Shown here piece after piece: positions 1-8,584 of a stretch of DNA of 64,000 nucleotides. The notes below the pieces were generated by a model, which was not told the origin of the DNA, ran no database searches, and saw only the letters and a program-made list of their open reading frames with translations. The translations under genes were made by a program, and so were the position numbers. This DNA is from JACVRN01 sp036389255 (lineage in GTDB: Bacteria > Acidobacteriota > Blastocatellia > Pyrinomonadales > Pyrinomonadaceae), in assembly GCA_036389255.1 (NCBI GenBank), contig DASVQI010000006.1, forward strand, positions 434,001-498,000, read 5' to 3'. The stretch's first letter is position 1. Every line of letters starts with the position of its first letter.

Positions 1-2296
1 GTAGCCTGTTGGCCCTTTCATAATCACGTTGAAAATAGTAGATGCCATAGAGCCGCACATTAAAGAGGAGAGAAAGAGGGTCTAGCTCAAGCGCGCGGTT
101 GATATGGCCGGTGGCCTGCTTCACGTCTCCTTTGGTCAGACTGAGAGCGCAGAGCATACTGTTTGCCATTGCATAATTTGGGTTCAGTTCAAGGGCTCGT
201 CTCAACTCCCTTTCAGCGCGTTGTAAGTCCCAGTAGTACATGTAAGAGATCATACCCATCGCGTAATGCGCTTCCGCCAAGTCTCCGTCTATCTCTAACG
301 CCTTTTGTGCGTTCAGCTCGGCCTTGCGAAACGCCTCTTCCGAAGAACGATAATTTGCGCCGAGAGTGCTGTAGGAACTAGCCAGACCCGCATAGGCGAG
401 TGCGTATTGTGGATCAATAGCCAGCACCTCGTTAAAGCACTCAATGCTCTTATCAAGGGACTCCTCAGTGAGTTGATTCCAGTAGAATCGTCCTTTTAGA
501 TACAATTCATACGCATCATGCGCCCCGCGTTGATCCCTCGTTAAAAGGTTCAACTCCTCTGGGCTTAAACCTAGATTGAGTTCAGCCGCAATCTTTTGGG
601 TAATGTCGTTGAGAATTATGGGCAAATCAGAAGCCTTATACTGATATCGCTTAGTCCAGAGTTGAGACGCCTGGTTCGCGTCTAAAAGTTGAACGCTTAC
701 CTGTAGGCCGTCTCCTTGACGCGTCACTGTCCCTATAATCAATGCCTGGACATTCAAATCTCGCGCTATGTTCTTAAGATCGGGCGCTCTCTTTTTGTAC
801 GTGAAGGACGAGCCGCGCGCAATTACTTTAATACGCGATAGACGAGAGAATCGCTCAATCAAACTTTCACTCAACCCGTCACATATATACTCGTTGTTCG
901 GGTCACTGGTCACGTTAGTAAACGGCAGAACGGCGATTGAGGTAATCGAGGGAGACTGCGTCTCTGTAACCGGATACCCGGAGTACCTAAGCATGACCGG
1001 AATAGTAAGGGCTATTAATAGGAGAGTGGATATGACGAACTTGAAGGTCTTTGACGCAGTACGGATGCGCCTTTTGATTGAGGCGACGCCCTTCAAGAAT
1101 ATCTTCGACCTTTGTTGATTGAGGACGAAGGAGGGAACAGCATTTGAGTTATTAACTTCCGCGTCGGTTCCTTGATGCTTTAAATTTTCTCTGCGCTCTA
1201 GTTCTTCGCCTAAGTTAGACAAGTCAACTATCAAGCTCCCGGCGCTTTGATAACGGTCTTCGACTGCCTTCGCAAGCAGCTTGGTGACTATTCGTTCTAA
1301 CCCTTCGGGTAACTCCGGCACCCAAAGACTGGCTGGCGGCGGGTCAGTCTTCAGGATTGCGGCTATCGTGTCGCTGGGTGTATCGGATAAGAAAGGATTT
1401 TTCTGCGTGAGTAATTCATAGAGAACTACTCCCAGACTCCAAAGATCGCTTCGACCATCTACTTCCAGGCCACGAGCCTGCTCCGGCGACATGTAGGCAG
1501 GCGAACCTACAATGATTCCCGCCGCCGTCTTCACACCACTGACCGCTATGCCCTCAGCCTGATGCTGTGACTCAAGTCCCGCAGTTGATTTAGCTAGCCC
1601 GAAGTCAAGTACTTTTACAAACCCGTCCTGCTGAATCATTATATTGTCGGGTTTAATGTCGCGGTGAAGCATGCCCGCAGAGTGAGCAGCCGCAAGCGCA
1701 CGGGCTACCTGGATAGTAATGTCAATTGCCTCATATGGCTTTAATGGAGCGCGCTTTAGGTGCTCGCGCAGAGTTTGACCCTCTATATACTCCATAGCAA
1801 TGTAGTGCTGGCCGTCCGACTCGCCCACCTCATAAACGTGGGCGATATTAGGGTGGGCGATTGACGAGGCCGCACGGGCCTCATTCTGGAAGCGGCAGAC
1901 CCAGCCGGGGTGATCATTGAAGGGGGCCGGAAGCAGTTTTAAGGCCACATTGCGAACTAATTGCCGGTCAAGCGCGAGATACACCTCGCCCATGCCGCCC
2001 AAGCCAATCCGGTTCTTTAGCAGATAATGACTTATAGTTTGGCCATCGCGTGGCAGCGAGTTGTGTACGGCGAGCAATTGTAGGCCGGTGGTTAATTCCG
2101 GCTTGTCTAGAAACTCACCACTCTGCTCATGTGAAGATATTAATGACCTGACCTCACCTAATAAAGACAGGTCTTCACTGCACATTCCGGCGAGGAAATC
2201 TTCCCGCGCGGCACTTTCGTACTCTAAGGCCAGGTGGAAAATCTCTTCTATTCGTCGCCATCGGTCGGCCTCAATTGTCGGCATATTCGCAGCCAT
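1..2296 (-). CDS. Ser/Thr protein kinase with TolB-like and TPR regions (C-terminus cut by window edge)
   Basis: Membrane-anchored receptor-type serine/threonine kinase; 765 residues are visible and no stop is reached before position 1. Starting at the ATG at 2296, the order is an N-terminal segment of about 75 residues typical of acidobacterial kinases, a Pkinase domain (about 80-345) with the invariant Lys in VALKLL, the catalytic loop HRD at residues 211-213 and a DFG motif, then one membrane helix near residue 420. Outside the membrane follows a TolB/FlgO-like domain beginning IAVLPF, then TPR-like helical repeats running off the edge. The gene lies 142 bp downstream of an ECF sigma factor on the same strand, a pairing common in Acidobacteriota and Planctomycetes, so the two are probably co-expressed and functionally linked. 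The substrate is unknown. Confidence 0.92.
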   Translation of the reverse strand, partial: MAANMPTIEADRWRRIEEIFHLALEYESAAREDFLAGMCSEDLSLLGEVRSLISSHEQSGEFLDKPELTTGLQLLAVHNSLPRDGQTISHYLLKNRIGLGGMGEVYLALDRQLVRNVALKLLPAPFNDHPGWVCRFQNEARAASSIAHPNIAHVYEVGESDGQHYIAMEYIEGQTLREHLKRAPLKPYEAIDITIQVARALAAAHSAGMLHRDIKPDNIMIQQDGFVKVLDFGLAKSTAGLESQHQAEGIAVSGVKTAAGIIVGSPAYMSPEQARGLEVDGRSDLWSLGVVLYELLTQKNPFLSDTPSDTIAAILKTDPPPASLWVPELPEGLERIVTKLLAKAVEDRYQSAGSLIVDLSNLGEELERRENLKHQGTDAEVNNSNAVPSFVLNQQRSKIFLKGVASIKRRIRTASKTFKFVISTLLLIALTIPVMLRYSGYPVTETQSPSITSIAVLPFTNVTSDPNNEYICDGLSESLIERFSRLSRIKVIARGSSFTYKKRAPDLKNIARDLNVQALIIGTVTRQGDGLQVSVQLLDANQASQLWTKRYQYKASDLPIILNDITQKIAAELNLGLSPEELNLLTRDQRGAHDAYELYLKGRFYWNQLTEESLDKSIECFNEVLAIDPQYALAYAGLASSYSTLGANYRSSEEAFRKAELNAQKALEIDGDLAEAHYAMGMISYMYYWDLQRAERELRRALELNPNYAMANSMLCALSLTKGDVKQATGHINRALELDPLSLLFNVRLYGIYYFQRDYERANRL

Positions 2297-2438
2297 TAAC
2301 TTCTAATCGTGGGAGATTCGTCCTAAAAGACCTCTCTGGTTGAGAGATAACCTTTTAGTCCATTATATGTTAGAGCGTGTCTCTACGGCCATACTATAGA
2401 ATATCTCACATAAGCACGAACAGGTCTGCCCGCAACAA

Positions 2439-3005
2439 TCAAGCATTTCGTTCAATCTCACGCCGCAACCATGCCCGAGCCAACTTCCAGTCACGCGCTA
2501 CCGTCCTAGGGGTAGACTTAAGAAATACCGCCGTCTCTTCAACGCTTAGTCCGCCGAAATACCGTAGTTCTACCACCCTGCTTTTTCGCTCGTCAATGGA
2601 CTCCAATTTCCTGAGCGCTTCATCTAGCGCAATCAACTCCTCGGACTTGTCCTCAGACATGACGGCGACTTCGGAAAGAGAGACCCGCGTGAGATGTCCA
2701 CCTCGCTTTTCGCGGCTGCGGTCGCGCGCGTAATTCAAAAGGATGCGGCGCATAATCCCGGCAGCTATGCCGAAGAAGTGGGCACGGTTTTGCCAACGTG
2801 TATTCCTCTGACCGACAAGCTGGATATATGCCTCATTAACAAGGGCGGTGGTCTGTAAAGTATGAGAACGATTCTCGCGGCGCATATACCTGTTGGCGAT
2901 GCGGTGCAACTCCTTCTCGACCAGAGGCATAAGTATTTCAGGAGCGTTATGGTCGCCCTCACCCCAGGCGATGAGCAGTTCAGTAATGTTTGTCTGTGAA
3001 AGCAA
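2439..3005 (-). CDS. ECF-type RNA polymerase sigma factor (TIGR02999/Sig-70_X6 type)
   Basis: Directs RNA polymerase to a specific promoter set. The 188-residue protein has region 2 (HRIANRYMRRE, then HTLQTTALVNEAYIQL) and region 4 with a C-terminal helix-turn-helix (LSVEETAVFLKSTPRTVARDW). The HTLQTTALVNEAY signature is characteristic of the TIGR02999 ECF group. The only suitable start in this frame is a TTG at 3005, because a stop codon lies just upstream; the resulting N-terminus matches the usual family length. A purine-rich AAAGGT lies about 12 nt upstream. It is followed by the TolB/TPR kinase, as is typical for this group. No anti-sigma gene is adjacent, so control may run through the kinase; that is inference. 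Confidence 0.9.
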   Translation of the reverse strand: MLSQTNITELLIAWGEGDHNAPEILMPLVEKELHRIANRYMRRENRSHTLQTTALVNEAYIQLVGQRNTRWQNRAHFFGIAAGIMRRILLNYARDRSREKRGGHLTRVSLSEVAVMSEDKSEELIALDEALRKLESIDERKSRVVELRYFGGLSVEETAVFLKSTPRTVARDWKLARAWLRREIERNA

Positions 3006-3770
3006 TTATAGTTGGAACCTTTCATCTTTACCCTTTGAAAGGGGAGACACTGATTTAAGCCTTAATATGGGCTCAGTCCGAGTAAAAGTAAAAAATTGGC
3101 CCTTCCGTGGCAGGATTCAATACGATTTGGTTCGTTAAAGGGTAGAGGCAAAATATTAAGAGCATAGAGCTTGCTATGAGCCGGAATATCCGGCCCGTGC
3201 AAGAAGCTGCTGAAAAATTGGCTCTAACGAATCTATCCTTTCTCGAACAGGGATTTCACAGGGTTGTTAAGACCCCTTTGCTAGGAATTGAGTTTGATTC
3301 TCCCCTCTGCGATGCGCGCGCTTAACAGCCGCCCATACAGGGTTATTAGAACGTAGGATTTATATCGCTCATAGAACATATTATGCAATATGGATGAAAT
3401 TTCATTCTCACCCCGCGCACGCGGCCACATGGGGGGGGCATCTTTAGCCGGGCCCCTCCCATCCATAGCGTGACTGATAGGAGTTTCAACTAATGGCATA
3501 GGCTCTTTTGAATTAGTGCGTAAAGCTTTGTCTCAATAAACCTCATCCTCACAACTTATATCATGGATGCGGGCTGCATGCTGCCTGCATCCATGATTGA
3601 TATTTGGCAGCATAGAATTGACTCGGTGCTAGTTAAGCTACTCAGCAGGAATTAGATAAATATGCATGATGAGTGATAACCAATTCAGCGCAAGAATGCC
3701 TAGCAATTTATGTGCATGAAAGCATGCCATTATGCACGTAATAAATTAGCGTAATCCGGCAAGAGATACC
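3006..3770. other. Divergent intergenic region between ECF sigma factor and histidine kinase
   Basis: About 765 bp without a convincing gene. The small open frames here have no recognisable product or good ribosome-binding site. It should hold the promoters for the leftward sigma factor/kinase operon and for the rightward histidine kinase. The right half is rich in short palindromes: the one listed at 3560-3597 and a GTGCAT...ATGCAC pair near 3712-3738. Confidence 0.6.
3560..3597. repeat. 38-bp near-perfect palindrome
   Basis: Arms ATCATGGATGC (3560-3570) and GCATCCATGAT (3587-3597) are exact inverted copies. Most of the 16 bp between them also pair, centred on GCATGC. It lies about 170 bp upstream of the histidine kinase start. 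It could be an operator for a dimeric regulator or the terminator of an unseen transcript. No T-run follows, which favours a protein-binding site. Confidence 0.5.
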
Positions 3771-6005
3771 ATGGCAAACTCACAATTCGGAATCACGCTT
3801 CAACACTCGGGAACTACACCTCAACAGCATAGAACTTCATCTATACTCGCCATCAACGACCTGCCCGACCAATTGTACCTTATGGAGGTGATTCTCAAGC
3901 AGGCCGGCTACAGAGTTCTAACAGCACTTAGCGCAGAGCAAGGTCTAAGCTTAGCGCAGCACGAGCAGCCGGATATGATAATCAGTGATGTAACGATGCC
4001 CGGCGTGAGCGGCATAGAGTTGTGCCGCCGTCTTCGCGCCAGCCCGGAGTTTAGGTTGACCCCTATTCTGTTAGTGAGCGCAGTGCGTAAAGATTCTGAA
4101 AGCGCCGTTGAGGGCATACGGGCAGGAGCGGATGACTATCTGGAATCGCCTTATGAGCCGGAGCACTTGATTGCGAAGATTGAGCGGCTTCTAATCCGTT
4201 ATTATGCGGCGGAGACGATAAAAGCCAGTCAGAACCAGCTCCAGCTCATCACCGATACTGCGCCCGTGTATATAGCTCACTGTGATATGGAGAGGCGCTT
4301 CAAGTTCGTTAACCGGAGATATGCCGAGCGCTTAGGGCTCAGCCCAGAGGATATAGTAGGCAGACGAATCGAAGATGTTTTAGGGCCTGCCGCCTACCAG
4401 GCCATAAAGAGTTACGTTGAGATTGCCCTGAGCGGTCAAACAGTAGATTTCGAAATCGAAGTCCCCTACGAGCGTCTAGGCAAGCGCTATATGCAGTGCT
4501 CCTATGTGCCCGAGTTGAGGGAAGAGGGGTTAGTCAACGGATTCGTTGCCGTTATCACCGATATCACCGAGAGGAAGCTTGCGGAAGAGGCGCTTTCGCA
4601 GAGCGAAGACAGCCTACGCCTGGTCATCTCACAGATACCGGCCTTCCTGTGGGCAACAGATGAAGACCTGCGTGTCACTTATTCTGCCGGTGCCGGCCAC
4701 ACCATGATAGGCACTACTCCATCCCAGTACATCGGAATGACCGTTTATGAGGTCAACCAAACGAACGATGAGACACACCCGAACGTGGCTGCGCATCTAC
4801 GCGCTCTCCGAGGTGAGACAAGCAAGTTTGAGAGAAAGTGGATGGGCAGAACCCTTGAATCATACATCAAGCCTTTACGGGGTATTGATGACAAAATCAT
4901 CGGCGTTATTGGCCTATCAATAGACATTACGGAACGCAAGCTGATGGAGAATAAACTTCAAGAGAGCGAGAGGTTAAATGCTGAGGCGCAGCAACTGGCA
5001 CACATCGGCAGTTGGAACCATGACCTCATGACTAACATCATCACTTGGTCCGACGAGCACTACAGAATTTTCGGATATAAGCCACAGGAATTTATACCCA
5101 CCTACGCCTCTTTCTTGGAACACGTTGATCCGGATGACAGAGGCTGGGTGGATGCGAAGATCGAACAGACTCTTAGTACTAAAGAACCTTTCAGTTATTA
5201 CATGCGGGTTATTCGTGTGGACGGGGAGACGCGGATAATTCATTCGCGCGGGCAGGTCGTATGCGACGATAGCGGAAACCCTGTCAGGATGGTCGGTACG
5301 GCACAGGATGTTACCGAGCGGATGCTCGTCGAAAAGCAGCTAAAGGCCTCCAATGAAAAGCTACGCGCGCTCTCCTCAAGGCTACAATCAGTGCGAGAGG
5401 AGGAGAGCATCCGAATAGCGCGGGAACTGCATGATAAGCTGGGCGGTGCTCTAACCGGGCTTAAGATTGACCTCTCTTTAGTAAACAAAAGATTGCCGGA
5501 ATCTGTTGATGAAAGCGTGCGCCGGAAGATAGCCGCTATGAGCGGGATGATTGACGAGACCATTTTGACCGTGCGTCACATCTCATCAGAGTTAAGACCT
5601 TCCATGTTGGACGACCTTGGCCTGGCTGCGACCATCGAGTGGCAGGCAAGAGAATTTGAGGCGCGCACGGAGATTGTATGCCACATCAGCTCACTGGCCG
5701 AAGATACGTCATTAGGCGCGGAGCGAATCACGGCTGTCTTCCGTATCTTCCAGGAGATTCTGACCAACGTAGCTAGGCACTCCCAAGCCACCCAAGTAGA
5801 GATAGGCATGCAGGAGCGGGAGGGCGACATCATCCTTGAGGTGCAGGATAATGGTGTCGGAATCAGTGAAAGCGCTGTTGAGGATAGGCGTTCTCTGGGG
5901 ATTCTTGGAATGGGTGAACGGGCACTCGTCTTCGGCGGCCAAATCAAGATTGAAGGCGCACCGGGAAAAGGGACGAGGGTGACTGTCCGTATCCCAATCG
6001 AGTGA
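3771..6005 (+). CDS. Hybrid response regulator / triple-PAS sensor histidine kinase (NarX-like HisKA_3)
   Basis: Cytoplasmic two-component sensor of 744 residues with no membrane segment. Order: receiver domain (about 25-140, phospho-acceptor Asp73 in MIISDVTMPG), three PAS/PAC units (about 145-265, 275-390, 400-520, each ending in a PAC-type DITER or DVTER motif), a short coiled linker, a HisKA_3 dimerisation domain with His554 in RELHDKLGG, and a HATPase_c domain with the N box (EILTNVARHS) and G boxes (DNGVGI, GILGMGER). HisKA_3 kinases normally pair with NarL/LuxR-type regulators, but none is adjacent, so this is an orphan. In the receiver the usual Lys of the KP motif is replaced (LESPYEP), which may change phosphorylation-dependent switching. 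The ATG at 3771 starts the only full-length frame. Confidence 0.93.
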   Translation: MANSQFGITLQHSGTTPQQHRTSSILAINDLPDQLYLMEVILKQAGYRVLTALSAEQGLSLAQHEQPDMIISDVTMPGVSGIELCRRLRASPEFRLTPILLVSAVRKDSESAVEGIRAGADDYLESPYEPEHLIAKIERLLIRYYAAETIKASQNQLQLITDTAPVYIAHCDMERRFKFVNRRYAERLGLSPEDIVGRRIEDVLGPAAYQAIKSYVEIALSGQTVDFEIEVPYERLGKRYMQCSYVPELREEGLVNGFVAVITDITERKLAEEALSQSEDSLRLVISQIPAFLWATDEDLRVTYSAGAGHTMIGTTPSQYIGMTVYEVNQTNDETHPNVAAHLRALRGETSKFERKWMGRTLESYIKPLRGIDDKIIGVIGLSIDITERKLMENKLQESERLNAEAQQLAHIGSWNHDLMTNIITWSDEHYRIFGYKPQEFIPTYASFLEHVDPDDRGWVDAKIEQTLSTKEPFSYYMRVIRVDGETRIIHSRGQVVCDDSGNPVRMVGTAQDVTERMLVEKQLKASNEKLRALSSRLQSVREEESIRIARELHDKLGGALTGLKIDLSLVNKRLPESVDESVRRKIAAMSGMIDETILTVRHISSELRPSMLDDLGLAATIEWQAREFEARTEIVCHISSLAEDTSLGAERITAVFRIFQEILTNVARHSQATQVEIGMQEREGDIILEVQDNGVGISESAVEDRRSLGILGMGERALVFGGQIKIEGAPGKGTRVTVRIPIE

Positions 6006-6358
6006 TTCTGCTAGGCTGTGTTGCAAAAATATCTTCTCAGGTATAATCCGTCCTTCTATTATTCTACATGCCACGTTAGATAGTCGCTTTCTGACCTCTA
6101 CGATAAAGAGCGCGCAGGGGTAGTATGCATGCTACCCCTGCCTTGCCTGGCGAATGTGCGGTAAGTCTTAAGGTCACGAACAATTAGAGACTTGAGGCAA
6201 GCCGGACAAAAGCAAGTTCGCTTTCGTCGGACTGAGTGTAACTCACGCGTGCCGTTCCATTTTAATCACGGGCATGGAAGGACAATACACCTACCGCTCA
6301 GCATAAGTTGACGGCTAAGGGTCAACAGCAGCATCCGGGGAAAGATTCTTACAACCTG
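6006..6358. other. Convergent intergenic region
   Basis: Lies between the 3' ends of the histidine kinase and the FG-GAP gene. It contains the hairpin at 6114-6141. Near 6023-6046 a TGCAAAAATA-N-CTTCTCA-NN-TATAAT string closely resembles one near 40550-40573, also downstream of a plus-strand gene. No gene is seen. Confidence 0.5.
6114..6141. terminator. Hairpin between convergent genes, probable terminator
   Basis: Arms GCAGGGGTAG (6114-6123) and CTACCCCTGC (6132-6141) form a perfect 10-bp, GC-rich stem with an 8-nt loop. Its place between two converging genes fits a bidirectional terminator. There is no strong T-run on either side, so the efficiency is uncertain. Confidence 0.5.
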
Positions 6359-7690
6359 CTAACGGCGTGGTTTTGGCGATGATTTAGTTTTGCCGCTTTG
6401 CGTCCCTGTGGTGTAGGATTTGGAGCCGATTGAAGACGTCAGGGAGGTTATTGTCTGATTGATAAGAATAGTCACACTGCTATCCACAAAATTCGCTGTC
6501 GCAACATCCAGCCTGCCATCACCGTTAAAATCAGCCAGACACACCGAGAACGGGGTAGAAGGGTCGCCAGTGCTAATATTAATTGCAGCGCTGAAGCTTC
6601 CGTCGCCGTTTCCTCCAAGAATACTTATCGCATTACTGTAAGCGTTGGCGACAACCAATTCGGGCGCTCCATCCTGATTAATATCGCCGACAGCAACAGA
6701 ATGCGGAACCATGCCTACGCCATAACTCACTGCCCCTTGAAATGTTCCGTCCCCTCTGCCAAGTAAGATACTAACGAACCCATTTCCGCCGAAATACCCA
6801 TTACTGTACGGGCCCATATCGGCAGTAACCAGATCAAGATTTCCGTCCCCGTTAAAATCGCCTGTGCTAATGGAGACGGGGTAAGGCGCGGTTCCGTAAT
6901 TCACAGCCGGGGAAAATGTGCCATCGCCTAAATTAACCAGCACACTAAGATTACCGCTATCCTGATTGGTGACCGCCATGTCCGGCTTACCGTCTTTGTT
7001 AAGGTCTTCTACAATAATGGACGTCGAGGCCATGCCGGTACTGTAGCTTACAGGTGTTTGAAATGTGCCATCGCCATTCCCTTTGAACACATACACGCTC
7101 CCGCCGAATCCCGCAACAGCCAGGTCTTGTTTCCCGTCCAGACTCAGATCGGCAATGGCGACGTATTCGGGACGGTCTACGGAACCGTAGTTAGCGGGAG
7201 CTTGAAAACTACTATCGCCGTTTCCCATAAGTACGCTCACATTATTTCCGGTTTCGTTGGCGATAACCAAATCCAGCTTCCCATCGCCGTTCAAATCACT
7301 TTTCGCTATTTCCTTCGGCGAGTAACCCGTGGGGAAAGGCGTAGCTGCGGAGAATGTCCCGTCGCCATTACCTAGAAGAATACCTGCATTGTCAGAGTCC
7401 TGATTCGCGACTGCTAAATCTGCTTTGCCGTCACCGTTAAAATCTCCCGCCGTTATCGCCATAGAGGCAGCGCCGCCCGACCCGTATTTAGTCGGAGCAG
7501 AAAAACTGATGTTTTGCCCCAACGTCCTTTGAGACGTGCCGGCCAGAAGAAGCGTCAGGAAAAAGATTGAAAGCGACAGGTGTTTGAAGAAGTATTCTGC
7601 CGAGTAGTGCCCGCTATTACTACTCGTGAATAAAGGGGTTCTAAAGAAGTCCCCGATGTGAATCCCGTCGGTTGAGTTGTCAGAATTCAT
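6359..7690 (-). CDS. FG-GAP/VCBS repeat secreted beta-propeller protein
   Basis: Exported protein of 443 residues. The N-terminus has a basic stretch and a hydrophobic segment near residues 36-55 that should act as a signal sequence; it is unusually far in, so the true start may lie downstream. About seven FG-GAP/VCBS repeats follow, each with a DxNxDGxxD calcium-binding loop (for example DFNGDGKADLAV) and a GNGDGTF turn, as in a seven-bladed propeller. A Ser/Thr/Lys-rich tail follows without a recognisable anchor. A strong GGAGGTG ribosome-binding site lies just upstream of the ATG at 7690. These proteins are abundant in Acidobacteriota; binding of surface polymers or proteins is usually proposed. 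The specific role is unknown. Confidence 0.9.
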   Translation of the reverse strand: MNSDNSTDGIHIGDFFRTPLFTSSNSGHYSAEYFFKHLSLSIFFLTLLLAGTSQRTLGQNISFSAPTKYGSGGAASMAITAGDFNGDGKADLAVANQDSDNAGILLGNGDGTFSAATPFPTGYSPKEIAKSDLNGDGKLDLVIANETGNNVSVLMGNGDSSFQAPANYGSVDRPEYVAIADLSLDGKQDLAVAGFGGSVYVFKGNGDGTFQTPVSYSTGMASTSIIVEDLNKDGKPDMAVTNQDSGNLSVLVNLGDGTFSPAVNYGTAPYPVSISTGDFNGDGNLDLVTADMGPYSNGYFGGNGFVSILLGRGDGTFQGAVSYGVGMVPHSVAVGDINQDGAPELVVANAYSNAISILGGNGDGSFSAAINISTGDPSTPFSVCLADFNGDGRLDVATANFVDSSVTILINQTITSLTSSIGSKSYTTGTQSGKTKSSPKPRR

Positions 7691-8584
7691 AAAACACCTC
7701 CATAGAGAATTTGCCGTATGAGTTTCGAGCGTGAGGTTGCTTGGTCAGGCATTGGGCGAAATGAACCAATTGGTGCTGGATGCCCGGCAATTTGCCGCCT
7801 TACTTATGAGATAAAGCTCACTAGGAGCTTCCGGCAGTGAGGCTTTGCATGATTCATGCCGGAGTCGTGATTACGACAGGAGATAGTCGCGGAGTGGCGT
7901 TAAGGCTTTCCCCACTATTGAGAATTGCGGAATAGATAAACGCCTGTCTAGCCTTCGTCAAATTAGGGAATCCTGCGGGAGTTTGGTGCGGTACGGTTTG
8001 TGCGAATCTAAACATCGGGCAAAGCAGGTTCTGCCTGTGGCGATTTTCCTGATGGTGAAAAGCCGCGGCGAAACACCGCCGCTACCCCTTTTTACCCATA
8101 CTCTTTAATTGCAATTGTCACACTGCCTTTACTTGAGTGATGTCTCAGCAAGGATGGGAGATGAAGCGTAAGTATCAGTCAGGCCGCTATACGACGCGGC
8201 ATTACGGCCTTCATCGAGAAAAAACTACAGTTCCCGCAAACCGCTCATCGTTTTCCCGCCGCTTAATCTCTCGTGTGACTGAGGTGGTTGGCTGTCACGG
8301 CGTATTGGTTAATTTATTAGTGGGATGTCCAGACTAACGGCGGCCGCTCGAAGTCTGGACGGGACGCCGTGCGCGTCTCCGACGCGGGCGCTTCGTCTTC
8401 CAATGTTCGCTCGGCAAGAACGACCAAATCAGACCCGACTTTACTCCAGTGAAGAAGAGGCGGAGCTTGACTTACCACAAGCAGGATAATATCCTCAGCC
8501 ATCCCATGCTCACCGTGAGCCGGGGCTGCAATGTAATACTCCCCGCAGGCAAAGCTTGCACCCATCGAATTGAGTCATCCTCAA
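7691..8584. other. Long divergent intergenic region
   Basis: Almost 900 bp with no convincing gene. It must carry the promoters for the leftward FG-GAP gene and the rightward LVIVD gene. It holds a terminator-like hairpin at 8065-8082 and a 9-bp stem (GTCCAGACT at 8327-8335 with AGTCTGGAC at 8352-8360). The part after 8360 is visibly more GC-rich and contains a leftward open frame (8565-8317) that resembles nothing I recognise. Confidence 0.5.
8065..8082 (+). terminator. Terminator-like hairpin followed by a T-run, no gene upstream
   Basis: GCGGCG (8065-8070), loop AAACAC, CGCCGC (8077-8082), then TACCCCTTTTT. Read rightward it looks like an intrinsic terminator, but no rightward gene precedes it. 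It could end a small RNA or an antisense transcript starting in 7700-8050, or be chance. Confidence 0.3.

Noticed and set aside
8317..8565. Leftward 82-codon open frame before the LVIVD gene
   Set aside because: No recognisable family, no clear ribosome-binding site, and it lies in a locally GC-rich stretch where stops are rare; kept only as a remark.
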